Shown: in pieces, positions 50,722-59,939 of the stretch
Layout of the letters: the number at the start of each line of letters is the position of its first letter
How positions within the stretch are numbered: the first letter of the stretch is position 1
Assembly (NCBI GenBank): GCA_910587055.1
Contig: CAJUKY010000001.1
Location: forward strand, 139,270-203,269
Reading direction: 5' to 3'
Length of the DNA: 64,000 nt
From: Candidatus Gastranaerophilales bacterium
Lineage (GTDB): Bacteria; Cyanobacteriota; Vampirovibrionia; Gastranaerophilales; Gastranaerophilaceae
Notes under the pieces: model-generated
The model's input: the letters and a program-made list of their open reading frames with translations, nothing else
Told to the model about the DNA's origin: nothing
Database searches by the model: none
Translations under genes and position numbers: made by a program

Positions 50722-52116
50722 ATGTACGGCATTATTCTAGCAGGCGGCAGCGGTTCAAGATTATGGCCCTTATCCAGAGAATTATACCCGAAACAGCTTT
50801 TAAAAATTAATACCGATAAAAGCCTTCTTGAGATGACTTATTTAAGGCTTTTAAATATGATGGATGAAAAGAATATTTTAAGCATCACAAATACCAAGCA
50901 TTTCAGCGATGTTAAAACTCAGCTTTCATCCATATCAAAAGACCCTCTTTTGCTTTCCGAGCCCGCACAAAAAAACACAGCACCCGCTATAAGCGTTTCG
51001 GTTAAGTATTTGCTTGATAAGGGTAAAGACGATGTCATCCTTGTGGTTCCGTCCGATCATCTTATTAAGGATGAAAAAGCTTTTAAAAAAAGTGTTGAAA
51101 ATGCTAAAAAACTCGCAGAAGAAGGATATATTGTAACATTCGGCATAAAACCCGCAGCTGCCGAAACAGGATATGGTTATATAAAATCTTCAAAGAAAAA
51201 TAATGATTTTTCATATAAGGTGGAAGAATTCAAAGAAAAACCGGATAAAAAAACAGCTGAAAAATATGTTAAGAGCGGTAAATATTACTGGAATTCAGGT
51301 ATTTTTATGTTCAAAGCTTCCGTTTTTATGGAAACATTGAAAGAATTTGCGCCTGAAATTTATAAAATTACACAGGAATTCAACTTTACAAAAAATGAGC
51401 AGATTGAATTTACAAAATTTGATAAAATGCCTTCAATTTCCGTTGACTATGCTGTTATGGAAAAGGCCAAAAACATTATAAATGTTCCCGTTGATTGCGG
51501 CTGGAGCGACCTTGGCAGCTGGGATGCAATTTATGATATTAATTCAAAAGATAAAGAAGGAAACGTAAAAATCGGAACCGTACAGACCGAAAACTGCAAG
51601 AATTCTCTTCTTTTCAGCTCAAACAGGCTTATTGCAGGGGTGGGCCTTGATGATATTATTCTTGTTGAAACATCTGATGCAATTTTAGCCTGCAAAAAGG
51701 ATAAAACGCAGGATGTTAAGAAAGTTTTCGATAAGTTAAAAGAAATTAAGGATGAAACCCACCTTGTACACACAACGGTTTACCGCCCATGGGGATACTA
51801 TACGGTTTTAAATCAGGGCGAAGGATATTTAACAAAAATGATATGCGTATCAAGCCATGGACAGTTGAGCCTGCAATCACACAATTTCAGAAGCGAACAC
51901 TGGGTTGTATTATCGGGCACGGCAAGAGTTACTCTTGATAACAAAAATTACATTTTAAAACCGGGTTCAAGCATTGATATTCCGGTAAAAGTAAAACATT
52001 CTTTAGGAAACCCTTACAAAGAAGAATTAAAAATTATTGAAGTTCAAAAGGGCAATAAGCTTGTTGAGGATGATATTATAAGATACAAAGATATCTACGG
52101 CAGAGTTAAAGCTTAA
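50722..52116 (+). CDS. manC: Mannose-1-phosphate guanylyltransferase / mannose-6-phosphate isomerase
   Basis: Makes GDP-mannose for surface glycans; the fused isomerase domain supplies mannose-6-phosphate. The 464-residue protein has the nucleotidyltransferase signature AGGSGSRLWPLSRELYPKQ at the start, the FKEKPD motif, and a C-terminal cupin (type II PMI) from about 340 with QSHNFRSEHWVVLSGTA. An AGAGGAAG site precedes the ATG. The phosphohexomutase at 9.9-11.4 kb would provide the mannose-1-phosphate. Confidence 0.95.
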   Translation: MYGIILAGGSGSRLWPLSRELYPKQLLKINTDKSLLEMTYLRLLNMMDEKNILSITNTKHFSDVKTQLSSISKDPLLLSEPAQKNTAPAISVSVKYLLDKGKDDVILVVPSDHLIKDEKAFKKSVENAKKLAEEGYIVTFGIKPAAAETGYGYIKSSKKNNDFSYKVEEFKEKPDKKTAEKYVKSGKYYWNSGIFMFKASVFMETLKEFAPEIYKITQEFNFTKNEQIEFTKFDKMPSISVDYAVMEKAKNIINVPVDCGWSDLGSWDAIYDINSKDKEGNVKIGTVQTENCKNSLLFSSNRLIAGVGLDDIILVETSDAILACKKDKTQDVKKVFDKLKEIKDETHLVHTTVYRPWGYYTVLNQGEGYLTKMICVSSHGQLSLQSHNFRSEHWVVLSGTARVTLDNKNYILKPGSSIDIPVKVKHSLGNPYKEELKIIEVQKGNKLVEDDIIRYKDIYGRVKA

Positions 52117-52174
52117 AATTTAAATGCAACTTTTATTATTCAGAGGCTTTTAATAATATACAGATAAAAGTCTT

Positions 52175-52885
52175 ATGAAGATAACTTGCTTAAATAATGA
52201 CCTTATAAACCATAATATATTCAAACAACCAAAAGGCGGCATCAATAATAATGCTGCGCTTTTACATCTGCAAACAAAGGATACGTTTACATTTGGACAG
52301 GCTTTGCTTAAAACAACTCCCGCAAGACAAACTTGCGGCAGAGTTTCAGATTTAAATTTTGTCGAATACAATGAAGACGATATTCAAAAACTGGAACATC
52401 TTGCAAAAGAATGGGATTTAGATTATCTTTCAAACATTACAAAAACCTTTGAAAACGAAGATGGAATTCATAAAATTTTTCCACTTGTTGATGCAAAAGA
52501 ACGTATTGTCGGGCTTGAAAATAAAAACGGCAAAATAATTGCAATTGCACAAATAATAGAAATTGAAGATATAATTGAAGATAAATTTGAAAATTTTATC
52601 GGAATTATAGATATTCAGGCCGATCCAAAAGAAATGTACAAAAGTAAAGAAAAACATTACAGAGGGCTTGGAGAAACTCTGGCTGCCGAGATAGTGAAAA
52701 TTGCAAAAACGCAAAACAGAGAATGTGTGAATTTAATTTCCGCAAATAACGAATTTTGGGATTCAAGCGGATTTTTTAAAGACCCGAATCCCTGCCCTTC
52801 TTTTGCAAGAACCCTTGCGGAAGATGATTTTGACAATTATATTAATTTTGTTAAAAACAAATTAAAAATCTTTAAAGATTTTTAA
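52175..52885 (+). CDS. GNAT-like protein with N-terminal FTFG motif
   Basis: A 236-residue protein. Residues ~130-215 fit an acetyltransferase fold: IDIQADPKEMY, then the acetyl-CoA loop HYRGLGETLAAEIV and NLISANNEFWDSSGFF. The N-terminal ~60 residues contain TKDTFTFGQALLKT, an F-x-G-like motif, but no signal peptide. The substrate is not known. Its 3' end overlaps the convergent isocitrate dehydrogenase gene by 14 bases. Confidence 0.55.
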   Translation: MKITCLNNDLINHNIFKQPKGGINNNAALLHLQTKDTFTFGQALLKTTPARQTCGRVSDLNFVEYNEDDIQKLEHLAKEWDLDYLSNITKTFENEDGIHKIFPLVDAKERIVGLENKNGKIIAIAQIIEIEDIIEDKFENFIGIIDIQADPKEMYKSKEKHYRGLGETLAAEIVKIAKTQNRECVNLISANNEFWDSSGFFKDPNPCPSFARTLAEDDFDNYINFVKNKLKIFKDF

Positions 52886-53867
52886 TTATTTCATCCCTGA
52901 ATTCCGTTGTTCTGGCGCTGCCGCCTAAATCCTGCGTTAAAACTCTGCCTTCTTTTATGGTTTTAAACAAAGCTTTTTCAATTTTTTGCGCCGCGTCAAA
53001 TTCATCAATATTTTTTAACATTTCAACCGCACATAATAAAAGCGCGGAAGGGTTTGCAAGATTCTGTCCTTTAATATCAGGAGCCGAACCGTGCACAGGT
53101 TCAAATACGGAAGCTTCAAGTCCGATATTTGCACCCTGGGCCACACCAAGACCTCCTATGAGTCCTGCCGTTAAATCCGAAACTATATCACCGTATAAAT
53201 TCGGAAGCACCAGCACATCAAATTTTGAAGGATTTTGTACAAGCTGCATGCAAAGCGCATCCACAAGGATTTCTTTGTATTCAATTTCAGGATAATTTTT
53301 TGCAACTTCGCGCGCACAATCAAGGAATAAGCCATCCGTTAATTTGCAGATATTGGCCTTGGTTACCGCATGAACGGTTTTTCTGCCCATTTTTTTTGCA
53401 TATTCAAAAGCATATTTTACAATACGTGTGCTTGCTTTGCGGGTTATTAATTTAATACCTTCTGCAGTATCATCATCCACTTTACGCTCAATTCCTGCGT
53501 AAAGATCTTCCGTATTTTCTCTTATTACAACTAAATCAACATTATCAAAAGGGGTTTTGATGCCTTCTATATTTTTGCAAGGGCGCACATTTGCATATAA
53601 ATCAAGCTCTCTTCTCAATTGAACATTAACGGAGCGGAAGCCCTTGCCTATGGGCGTTGTAACCGGCGCTTTCAGAGCAATTTTATTTTTCTTGATGCTT
53701 TCTATAACTCTATCAGGCAAAGGTACGCCTTCTTTTTCAATTACATCAAGCCCTGCAGTCTGCCTGTCCCAGTTGATTTTAACCCCTGCAGCATCTATTA
53801 TTTTTACAACCGCATCAGCTATTTCAGGTCCTATGCCGTCTCCTTCAATTAAAGTTATGTTATGCAT
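52872..53867 (-). CDS. NAD-dependent isocitrate dehydrogenase
   Basis: A beta-decarboxylating dehydrogenase of 331 residues. The catalytic region VIRENTEDLYAGIE, the KANICK lysine and LYGDIVSDLTAGL are conserved. RSVNVQLRRELDLYANVRPC has the Ser-x-Asn-x-x-Leu-Arg pattern associated with isocitrate rather than isopropylmalate specificity, so it most likely makes 2-oxoglutarate. It is 86 bases downstream of an aconitase-type small-subunit gene on the same strand, which supports a citrate-to-2-oxoglutarate route. Homoisocitrate or isopropylmalate use remains possible. Confidence 0.85.
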   Translation of the reverse strand: MHNITLIEGDGIGPEIADAVVKIIDAAGVKINWDRQTAGLDVIEKEGVPLPDRVIESIKKNKIALKAPVTTPIGKGFRSVNVQLRRELDLYANVRPCKNIEGIKTPFDNVDLVVIRENTEDLYAGIERKVDDDTAEGIKLITRKASTRIVKYAFEYAKKMGRKTVHAVTKANICKLTDGLFLDCAREVAKNYPEIEYKEILVDALCMQLVQNPSKFDVLVLPNLYGDIVSDLTAGLIGGLGVAQGANIGLEASVFEPVHGSAPDIKGQNLANPSALLLCAVEMLKNIDEFDAAQKIEKALFKTIKEGRVLTQDLGGSARTTEFRDEIIKNL

Positions 53868-53953
53868 TTTACTCCCCTATTTATTTTTGATATGCCATTT
53901 TTGGAATTTAATCTATCGAAATTTAGTTATCTGAAAATCAGGCAAAATCAATT

Positions 53954-54457
53954 TTATACAAGACTGAAATCACCGTGTTTTTTAAGATGTTCAATCAGTC
54001 CGCCGTCTCCCAAAAGCTTAATCATAACATCAGGAAGAGGGGTAATTTTAATTTCAATATTTTTTGTCACATCTTTTAATATGCCGTTTTTGACATCAAG
54101 TTCAAGCTCATCCCCTGCATCAATTTCATCCGTATCGCATTCAATCAGCAAAAGACCTATATTTATAGCATTTCTGTAAAAAATTCTTGCAAAACTTTTA
54201 GCAATAACAGCACCAACCCCTGCAATTTTAATAATCTGCGGAGCATGCTCGCGGCTGGAGCCAAGTCCGAAATTTGACCCTGCAACAACAAAATCTCCTT
54301 TTTGCATTTTGCTTGCAAATTCAGGGTCTGCATCTTCCAGAACGTGTTTTGAAAATTCTTCCAGGTTACTTCTTAAATGAAAAAGTCTGCCCGGCGCAAT
54401 ATGGTCTGTTGAAATACCATCACCGAATTTAAATGCTTTTCCTCTTTTGATTTCCAT
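53954..54457 (-). CDS. Aconitase/3-isopropylmalate dehydratase small subunit (LeuD-like)
   Basis: The 167-residue swivel domain of a two-subunit hydrolyase. GDGISTDHIAPGR at the start and AGSNFGLGSSREHAPQIIK are the conserved substrate-binding loops. The large Fe-S subunit is not in the window. Pairing with an isocitrate dehydrogenase suggests it belongs to a split aconitase or homoaconitase rather than leucine synthesis, but LeuD is not excluded. An AAGGAGC site lies 10 bases before the ATG. Confidence 0.8.
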   Translation of the reverse strand: MEIKRGKAFKFGDGISTDHIAPGRLFHLRSNLEEFSKHVLEDADPEFASKMQKGDFVVAGSNFGLGSSREHAPQIIKIAGVGAVIAKSFARIFYRNAINIGLLLIECDTDEIDAGDELELDVKNGILKDVTKNIEIKITPLPDVMIKLLGDGGLIEHLKKHGDFSLV

Positions 54458-54530
54458 AAAAATATAGCTCCTTAATAGTTCTTTAGGCTTAAAATTATAA
54501 TTTCTTCGGGTTTAAATCTTTTGTTTCAAT

Positions 54531-54536
54531 TATAAT
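54531..54536 (+). promoter_or_regulatory. -10 box of a probable leaderless promoter
   Basis: TATAAT followed by seven bases and the ATG at 54544. Confidence 0.55.
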
Positions 54537-54543
54537 ATAAATT

Positions 54544-55368
54544 ATGGAAAATATGAATTTAAAAGTTGGAGCAAGGGTTGGAATAATCGGCTTAGGTTTA
54601 ATCGGAGGCTCTATTTTAAAGGCGTTGAGCGCCTTAAAAGAATATGAGCTTATCGGAATTTCAAAAAGCAGCTATAAAAAAGCGGCTGAATTCTGCATAT
54701 TATCAAGCCCCGATATTAATGATGCCAAAGATTGCGATATTGTTTTTGTATGCGCCAGAATGTCTGAAACCCCTGATATACTTGATAAACTTCAAGATAT
54801 AGTGCACCCCTCCTGTATTATCTGTGATGTTTCATCTTTGAAAAGATTTGTAAACAAAAAGCAATATTCCTTCAACTTTATAGGCTCTCATCCTATGGCA
54901 GGAACAGAATTTTCAGGTTTTGACGCCTCATTTGCAGAACTTTTTCACGGCGCAAAATGGATTTTAAACAAAGAAAACACACTGCTTGAAGATTTAATTA
55001 AAAAAATGGGCGCAAAACCTGTAATAATAGATGAAAACACCCATGATAAACAAACCTGTTTAATTTCTCATCTTCCTATGCTTATTTCGGCGGCTCTTTT
55101 AAACACCGTAATAAAAGAAGATAAAAACGCGCTGAATATAGCATCAAGCGGATTTCGCGATACAACAAGGCTTTCGCTTACAGATACCGCCCTTGCACTT
55201 GATATGCTTGAATTAAACGGGGATAATTTTGATATTTATATTGATAAATTTATTGAAAATTTAAAAGAATTGAAAAATATGCCAAAAACGGAATTTATAA
55301 ATACTTTAAAATCTATTCAAAAAATAAGAAAAACAATGTATGATAATAACGGAAAAAATATACTTTAA
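54544..55368 (+). CDS. tyrA: Prephenate dehydrogenase
   Basis: Converts prephenate to 4-hydroxyphenylpyruvate in tyrosine synthesis. The 274-residue protein has the Rossmann motif GLGLIGGS, the conserved SHPMAGTEFSGF segment with catalytic His, and the C-terminal helical region with SSGFRDTTRLS. No fused chorismate mutase or ACT domain. It precedes the LptF/G permease gene by 33 bases. Confidence 0.93.
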   Translation: MENMNLKVGARVGIIGLGLIGGSILKALSALKEYELIGISKSSYKKAAEFCILSSPDINDAKDCDIVFVCARMSETPDILDKLQDIVHPSCIICDVSSLKRFVNKKQYSFNFIGSHPMAGTEFSGFDASFAELFHGAKWILNKENTLLEDLIKKMGAKPVIIDENTHDKQTCLISHLPMLISAALLNTVIKEDKNALNIASSGFRDTTRLSLTDTALALDMLELNGDNFDIYIDKFIENLKELKNMPKTEFINTLKSIQKIRKTMYDNNGKNIL

Positions 55369-55401
55369 GCCGGTTTTAAAATAAAAATTCAACAGGAACA
55401 A

Positions 55402-56562
55402 ATGATAAAGAAAAAGATTGAAAAATATATAAGATTTACAAGGTTCAAATATGCAGCCGCAAGCATGCTTGATAAGTATATTTTAAAGCAGCTTATCGAG
55501 GTTTTTATCCTCGGGGTTATAATTTTTACATCCATCATTTTTGCCTCAGAAACCTTCACCCAGCTTATAAAACAGATTACACAGTTTGGAATTCCTTTTA
55601 ACATAGCAATTATGATGATTATATTAAACCTGCCGCAGGTTTTTGTAATGACAATACCCATTTCAACCCTTTTTGCAACGGTTATGACCGTTAACAAATT
55701 AAGTTTGAATTCAGAAATAACGGTGCTTCGTGCCTGCGGGATAGGTATTTCAAGGATTTCAAGACCCATTTTTGCTTTTGCTATTGTGATGACTATTGTT
55801 AGTTTTCTTATAAATGAATTTATAGTTCCAGCAACAAGTATGCAGGCAAAGCATTTGGCGGTCTATTCCCTTCAAAGCAAGCATGTGCCCGACGGCAGAA
55901 TGAATTTCACGCTGAATGAAAATGATAAAGACGGCAAATTAAAAAGGCTTTTTTACGTTCAAAAATGCGAGGATAAAACCCTTAATAATATTACTGTTTT
56001 AGACCTTTCAAACCCGAAAACGGTGCAGATTATTCAGGCAAAATTCGGCAAAACCGATAAAGCAGGCTGGATATTTGACGGCGGCGTAATGTATACTTTA
56101 TCCACGACCGAAAAGGTTTTAAACACAACGCTTTTCGATAAATCAACAATAAATTTCGGACTTGATAATATTGAAAGTTTTGTAAAAGAGGAAGCAAATC
56201 AGTATAATTTCTTTAAATTAATGAAATTTATAAATAAAAATAAGAAAAATCCTGACTTTTTAGAAAAATTAAAGCTTGAATTACAGGTACAGTTATATGA
56301 TAAGCTGGCACTTCCCGTTACAACGTTTGCACTTGCGCTTGTAGGCATTCCTCTTGCAATAACGCCGCCCAGAGTAAGATACAACAGAGGCTTTTTATTC
56401 AGCGTAATGATTATTTTTGTATATTATGTAATACGCGCATTCTCCCTTAACTTGGGCGAAACAAAAGCCATAAGCCCGTTCCTTGCAGCGTGGCTTCCCG
56501 TTATATCAATTGCTTTGATAGGAGGAATTCTGTATTACAGAAAGGCGCATAAAATTACATAA
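55402..56562 (+). CDS. LptF/LptG family permease (YjgP/YjgQ)
   Basis: An inner-membrane subunit of the lipopolysaccharide export machine, 386 residues. Three N-terminal membrane helices (about 28-50, 70-90, 115-135) and three C-terminal ones (about 300-385) flank a periplasmic beta-jellyroll. LDKYILKQLIEVF and the coupling-helix ELTVLRACGIG-like segment (EITVLRACGIGI) match the family. Only one such gene is present here. It indicates an outer membrane. AGGAAC ribosome-binding site. Confidence 0.88.
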   Translation: MIKKKIEKYIRFTRFKYAAASMLDKYILKQLIEVFILGVIIFTSIIFASETFTQLIKQITQFGIPFNIAIMMIILNLPQVFVMTIPISTLFATVMTVNKLSLNSEITVLRACGIGISRISRPIFAFAIVMTIVSFLINEFIVPATSMQAKHLAVYSLQSKHVPDGRMNFTLNENDKDGKLKRLFYVQKCEDKTLNNITVLDLSNPKTVQIIQAKFGKTDKAGWIFDGGVMYTLSTTEKVLNTTLFDKSTINFGLDNIESFVKEEANQYNFFKLMKFINKNKKNPDFLEKLKLELQVQLYDKLALPVTTFALALVGIPLAITPPRVRYNRGFLFSVMIIFVYYVIRAFSLNLGETKAISPFLAAWLPVISIALIGGILYYRKAHKIT

Positions 56563-56644
56563 TTTCTGCACTTGCTATTGTGCGTAAATATGTATCTGCA
56601 AAGCACTTTTAAATATGTCTGATTAAATATGCCCAAAACGGCAT

Positions 56645-57436
56645 TTATTTGCTTTTCTTTTGATAAGCCCACGCATTATGATTATGGATACTTTCCTGTG
56701 CTTCAATTTCAACTTCAAAAAAGTTAATAATTTTATTATCTTCAAGCTTTAGAACAATATCCCTGAGAACATCTTCGACAAATTTCGGATTCTCGTATGC
56801 ACGCTCTGTTACAGCCTTTTCATCTTCTCTTTTTAAAAGGGAGTAAACCTCTGATGAACCTGCTTCTTCAATTGTTTTAATTAAATCTTCAAGCCAGATA
56901 TGCTCATTTTCGGGATATGAAATTTTAACTTTTACGATTGCCCGCTGATTATGAGCACCATAGTCCGAAATCTCCTTAGAACAGGGGCAAAGCGTTGTAA
57001 CAGGCACTTTTGCACCCAGGAAAAATTTATATTCATCCCCGTCCAGCTTCCCTTCAAAATAGCAATCGTAGCACATTAAGGCTTCAAGTTCGCTTTTTGG
57101 CGCGGTTTTTTTAATAAAATATTTGAAATCAAACTTCACATAAGCATTTTCAGCACTGAGCCTGTCTTTCATATCAAGCAGCATTTTTTTGATATCAACA
57201 CCTACAAGATTTTTTTTCCTGTAATCGTTTAAAATTTCAATAAAACGGCTCATATGAGTGCCTTTAAACTGTCTGTTTAAAGAAACGCTCATTTTTGCTC
57301 TGGCATAAACCCTCTGTGTATCAACAGCGCCATTTTTAAGTTTGCGCTGAATTACAAGCGGGATTTCAACATCTTTTACGCCTACTTTTTGTATATCAAT
57401 ATTTCTCTCATCCGATTGGTTTTGAACATCATTCAT
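56645..57436 (-). CDS. folE2: GTP cyclohydrolase FolE2
   Basis: Converts GTP to dihydroneopterin triphosphate for folate or queuosine synthesis, using Mn or Zn with low zinc demand (GCYH-IB). The 263-residue protein has the conserved CPCSKEISDYGAHNQR motif with Cys150 and Cys152, and the C-terminal EIEAQESIHNHNAWA. It is an alternative to FolE; no zinc-responsive operator was seen. It follows the repeat protein gene on the same strand. Confidence 0.93.
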   Translation of the reverse strand: MNDVQNQSDERNIDIQKVGVKDVEIPLVIQRKLKNGAVDTQRVYARAKMSVSLNRQFKGTHMSRFIEILNDYRKKNLVGVDIKKMLLDMKDRLSAENAYVKFDFKYFIKKTAPKSELEALMCYDCYFEGKLDGDEYKFFLGAKVPVTTLCPCSKEISDYGAHNQRAIVKVKISYPENEHIWLEDLIKTIEEAGSSEVYSLLKREDEKAVTERAYENPKFVEDVLRDIVLKLEDNKIINFFEVEIEAQESIHNHNAWAYQKKSK

Positions 57437-57498
57437 ATTTTTTATTCCGCACTATGTGCCAAATTTGTCATACAGAATTTAAAATTCCACAAAGAAAA

Positions 57499-57837
57499 TT
57501 AATCGCCGAAACTTTTTTCTTCAAGCGCAAGCAGAAGTTTTAAAGCCGCATGTCTTTGGGTTTTGGGGTCTGCATGCCTCAATATTTCAATAGCTTTAAT
57601 CATAACAGGATCATTGTCATACCAGCGGTTGCCCTTGCCTTCATATCTGGTAATAATCTCATAAATGCGCTCTATTACTTCTCCTGCAACCTGCTCCTGC
57701 AATTGCAAAATAAAATCTTTAGCATGCTCTTTTTCATCCGGAGTGGATAATCTTAACAATTCAAGAGCTTCTTTTAAAATAGGGTCTTTATCGTACCAGC
57801 GCTTGTTATCGGGCGTATTATTCATATTATCTTCCAT
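57499..57837 (-). CDS. Small protein with two RWYDxDP repeats
   Basis: A 112-residue protein made of two repeats of about 38 residues: one from RWYDKDPILKEALELLRLS (residues 13-50) and one from RWYDNDPVMIKAIEILRHA (71-107). Both are predicted all-helical. I do not recognise the family. No signal peptide. AAAGGA ribosome-binding site. It lies between folE2 and rdgB on the minus strand, perhaps in the same transcript as folE2. Confidence 0.6.
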   Translation of the reverse strand: MEDNMNNTPDNKRWYDKDPILKEALELLRLSTPDEKEHAKDFILQLQEQVAGEVIERIYEIITRYEGKGNRWYDNDPVMIKAIEILRHADPKTQRHAALKLLLALEEKSFGD

Positions 57838-57875
57838 CTGTTTAATCCTTTTTGAATAAGTATACCATAAAACAG

Positions 57876-58559
57876 CTATTTATATCTATACTTCAGCCAT
57901 ATTAACATATCCATAAGGGCTTTTCCTCTGTGGGAATGAAGGTTTTTCTCATCTTCGCTCAATTCTGCCATAGTTTTTCCTAATTTATCAAGGATAAAAA
58001 CCGGATCATACCCGAAGCCGCCTGTGCCTTTCTTTTCAAGGGCAATTTTTCCTTTACAGATTCCTGCAGTTTTATGCAGAATTTCCCCTTTTTCATCCAG
58101 CAAAACAAGATGGCATTCAAAATGCGCGGTTCTGTTTTTAGCATCTTTCATTGCCTCAAGAAGCTTTTCAATCCTGTGTTCTGCGGTATCAGCGTATCTT
58201 GCGGACTTTATACCGGGACCGCCGTCCAAAAAATCCACACACAAGCCTGAATCATCCGCCAGAAAAAGCTTTGGCGCATTTTTAGAAGAAATTTCCGTTT
58301 CGGAATTTTCTTCTGTTTTTTGTATTTGTATGCCATTATCGGCATTTAGTTTTGATTTATTCAAAACACTGTCACAGCTTAGCTGATAGGCAGAAAATGC
58401 TTTAATATAAGCATTTTCTTCAAAAGTTGCCCCCGTTTCATCAGGATTAAAGTCGGATTTTTCAAACGCTGTATAAAATTCCACCCCGAAAGGCTTTGAT
58501 ATCAGGTTCATTTCGTGAATTTTATGTTCATTTCCCGTTCCCAAGACGATTTTCAGCAT
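57876..58559 (-). CDS. rdgB: XTP/dITP diphosphatase (RdgB/HAM1)
   Basis: Removes non-canonical purine NTPs. The start is ATG 58559 (LKIVLGTGNEHKIHEM); the frame is open for 53 more codons, but only this Met precedes the conserved opening and has an AGGGGAA site. The 227-residue protein has ADDSGLCVDFLDGGPGIKSARYAD and GGFGYDPVF. An insertion of about 25 residues (Glu/Asn-rich, before KLFLADDSG) makes it longer than most relatives. It overlaps nothing; uppS is 46 bases upstream. Confidence 0.92.
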   Translation of the reverse strand: MLKIVLGTGNEHKIHEMNLISKPFGVEFYTAFEKSDFNPDETGATFEENAYIKAFSAYQLSCDSVLNKSKLNADNGIQIQKTEENSETEISSKNAPKLFLADDSGLCVDFLDGGPGIKSARYADTAEHRIEKLLEAMKDAKNRTAHFECHLVLLDEKGEILHKTAGICKGKIALEKKGTGGFGYDPVFILDKLGKTMAELSEDEKNLHSHRGKALMDMLIWLKYRYK

Positions 58560-58605
58560 ATCGTTCCCCTTGTATTTCCACAATAGCAAAAAGTTACGGC
58601 TTTTT

Positions 58606-59364
58606 TTAACTTCCATACCTTCTTTGTCTTTTTGCAAATTCTTCAACAGAGTCAAAAAGCGCTTCTTCATTGAATTCCGGCCAGTACCTCGGCGTAATAT
58701 ACAGTTCAGCATAGGCAATCTGCCATAAAAGATAATTGCTGATACGCATCTCGCCGCCCGTTCTTATTAATAAATCAGGGTCAGGGATGTTTTTTGTATA
58801 AAGATAATCCTGTATAAGTTCCTCTGTTACTTCATTTGCAGGAATACCGTTCTCTATAATCCTTTTCACAGCGTAAGTTAGCTCGTTTCTTGCCCCGTAA
58901 TTAATTGCTATCTGGAGGTTTACACCATTATTATTTTTTGTCGTATTTTCAGCATCAGCTAAAATGTTCTGCAATTCAGCGTTAAGCCCTTTAATATCTC
59001 CTATAAACCTTAACTTGACGTCGTTTTCGTGAAGTTCCTTTAATTCATTTTTTATCGTGCTTGCTAAAAGCCCCATCAAAAAATCAACTTCTTCCTGTTT
59101 GCGGTTCCAGTTTTCGGTTGAAAACGCATACAGAGTAAGGTATTTCACCCCGAATTTATGCGCCGCTTTTACAACATTTTTAAGCGCATCAACGCCTTTT
59201 TTATGCCCCATAGCCGAGGGCAGACAGTGCTCCTTTGCCCAGCGCCTGTTTCCGTCCATTATAATTGCGATATGTTTTAAATTTGTTTCTTTTACAATTT
59301 TTTTAGCAGTTTCAGCTTTATTTTCGACAGTCAGCAAAATTTCTTCCTTAAATTTTTTACCCAA
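58606..59364 (-). CDS. uppS: Isoprenyl transferase (undecaprenyl diphosphate synthase)
   Basis: Makes the C55 lipid carrier for peptidoglycan and surface polymers. The 252-residue protein has the catalytic HIAIIMDGNRRWAKE, YLTLYAFSTENWNR, INYGAR and LIRTGGEMRISNYLLWQIAY motifs. The start is TTG at 59364; a TATAAT box on this strand lies five bases before it and no ribosome-binding site is seen, so the exact start is uncertain. Its neighbour rdgB follows. Confidence 0.93.
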   Translation of the reverse strand: MGKKFKEEILLTVENKAETAKKIVKETNLKHIAIIMDGNRRWAKEHCLPSAMGHKKGVDALKNVVKAAHKFGVKYLTLYAFSTENWNRKQEEVDFLMGLLASTIKNELKELHENDVKLRFIGDIKGLNAELQNILADAENTTKNNNGVNLQIAINYGARNELTYAVKRIIENGIPANEVTEELIQDYLYTKNIPDPDLLIRTGGEMRISNYLLWQIAYAELYITPRYWPEFNEEALFDSVEEFAKRQRRYGS

Positions 59365-59444
59365 AATAAATTATAAATTAAATAAAGAATTTCACAATAT
59401 TTACACCTTTATGCTAGAATAGATTAGGTTTTGGAGTATCGAAA

Positions 59445-59939
59445 ATGACAGAAATCCTTATTTTATACATTTTAATTAAATATGATGCCACAATTTACAA
59501 AATTAAAAAATTAATTGAAGAGAAATTTTTCATGTACGCATCTCCCAGCCTCGGCACAATTAATCCGGCTTTAAAAAAGCTTGAAAGCCTCTCCTGTGTT
59601 GAATTTGAATCAAAAATGTCGGATGGCGGAATGCTCACAAAAACCTATAAAATTACGCCTTTCGGGCAAAAATATTTAAAAAGCTTAATTTCAGCCTTTA
59701 AATTTAAAAATAAAGCGCATATTTTAAACAGCGCTTCAATTTTAATCTGCATTTCAGATATTTTGGAAGAGGAAGAAAAAAAAGAGCTTTTTAAAAACTG
59801 CCTGAACAATCTACAAATCCTTAAAACGCAGATACTTTCGGCACTTGAAAACCCTTATAATCTTTACGGCGAAATACAGAAAAACACCATAAAATCCAAT
59901 ATTCCGGTGATTGAAAGCTTAATTGAGGAAATTCAATGA
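59445..59939 (+). CDS. PadR-family transcriptional regulator
   Basis: A 164-residue winged-helix regulator. IYKIKKLIEEKFFMYASPSLGTINPALKKLES is the PadR DNA-binding helix set, and MLTKTYKITPFGQKYL the wing. The C-terminal ~75 residues form the dimerisation helices. The gene overlaps the following PDZ-radical SAM gene by four bases (ATGA), so they are co-translated; the regulator may control that protein. TTGGAG ribosome-binding site. Confidence 0.85.
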   Translation: MTEILILYILIKYDATIYKIKKLIEEKFFMYASPSLGTINPALKKLESLSCVEFESKMSDGGMLTKTYKITPFGQKYLKSLISAFKFKNKAHILNSASILICISDILEEEEKKELFKNCLNNLQILKTQILSALENPYNLYGEIQKNTIKSNIPVIESLIEEIQ

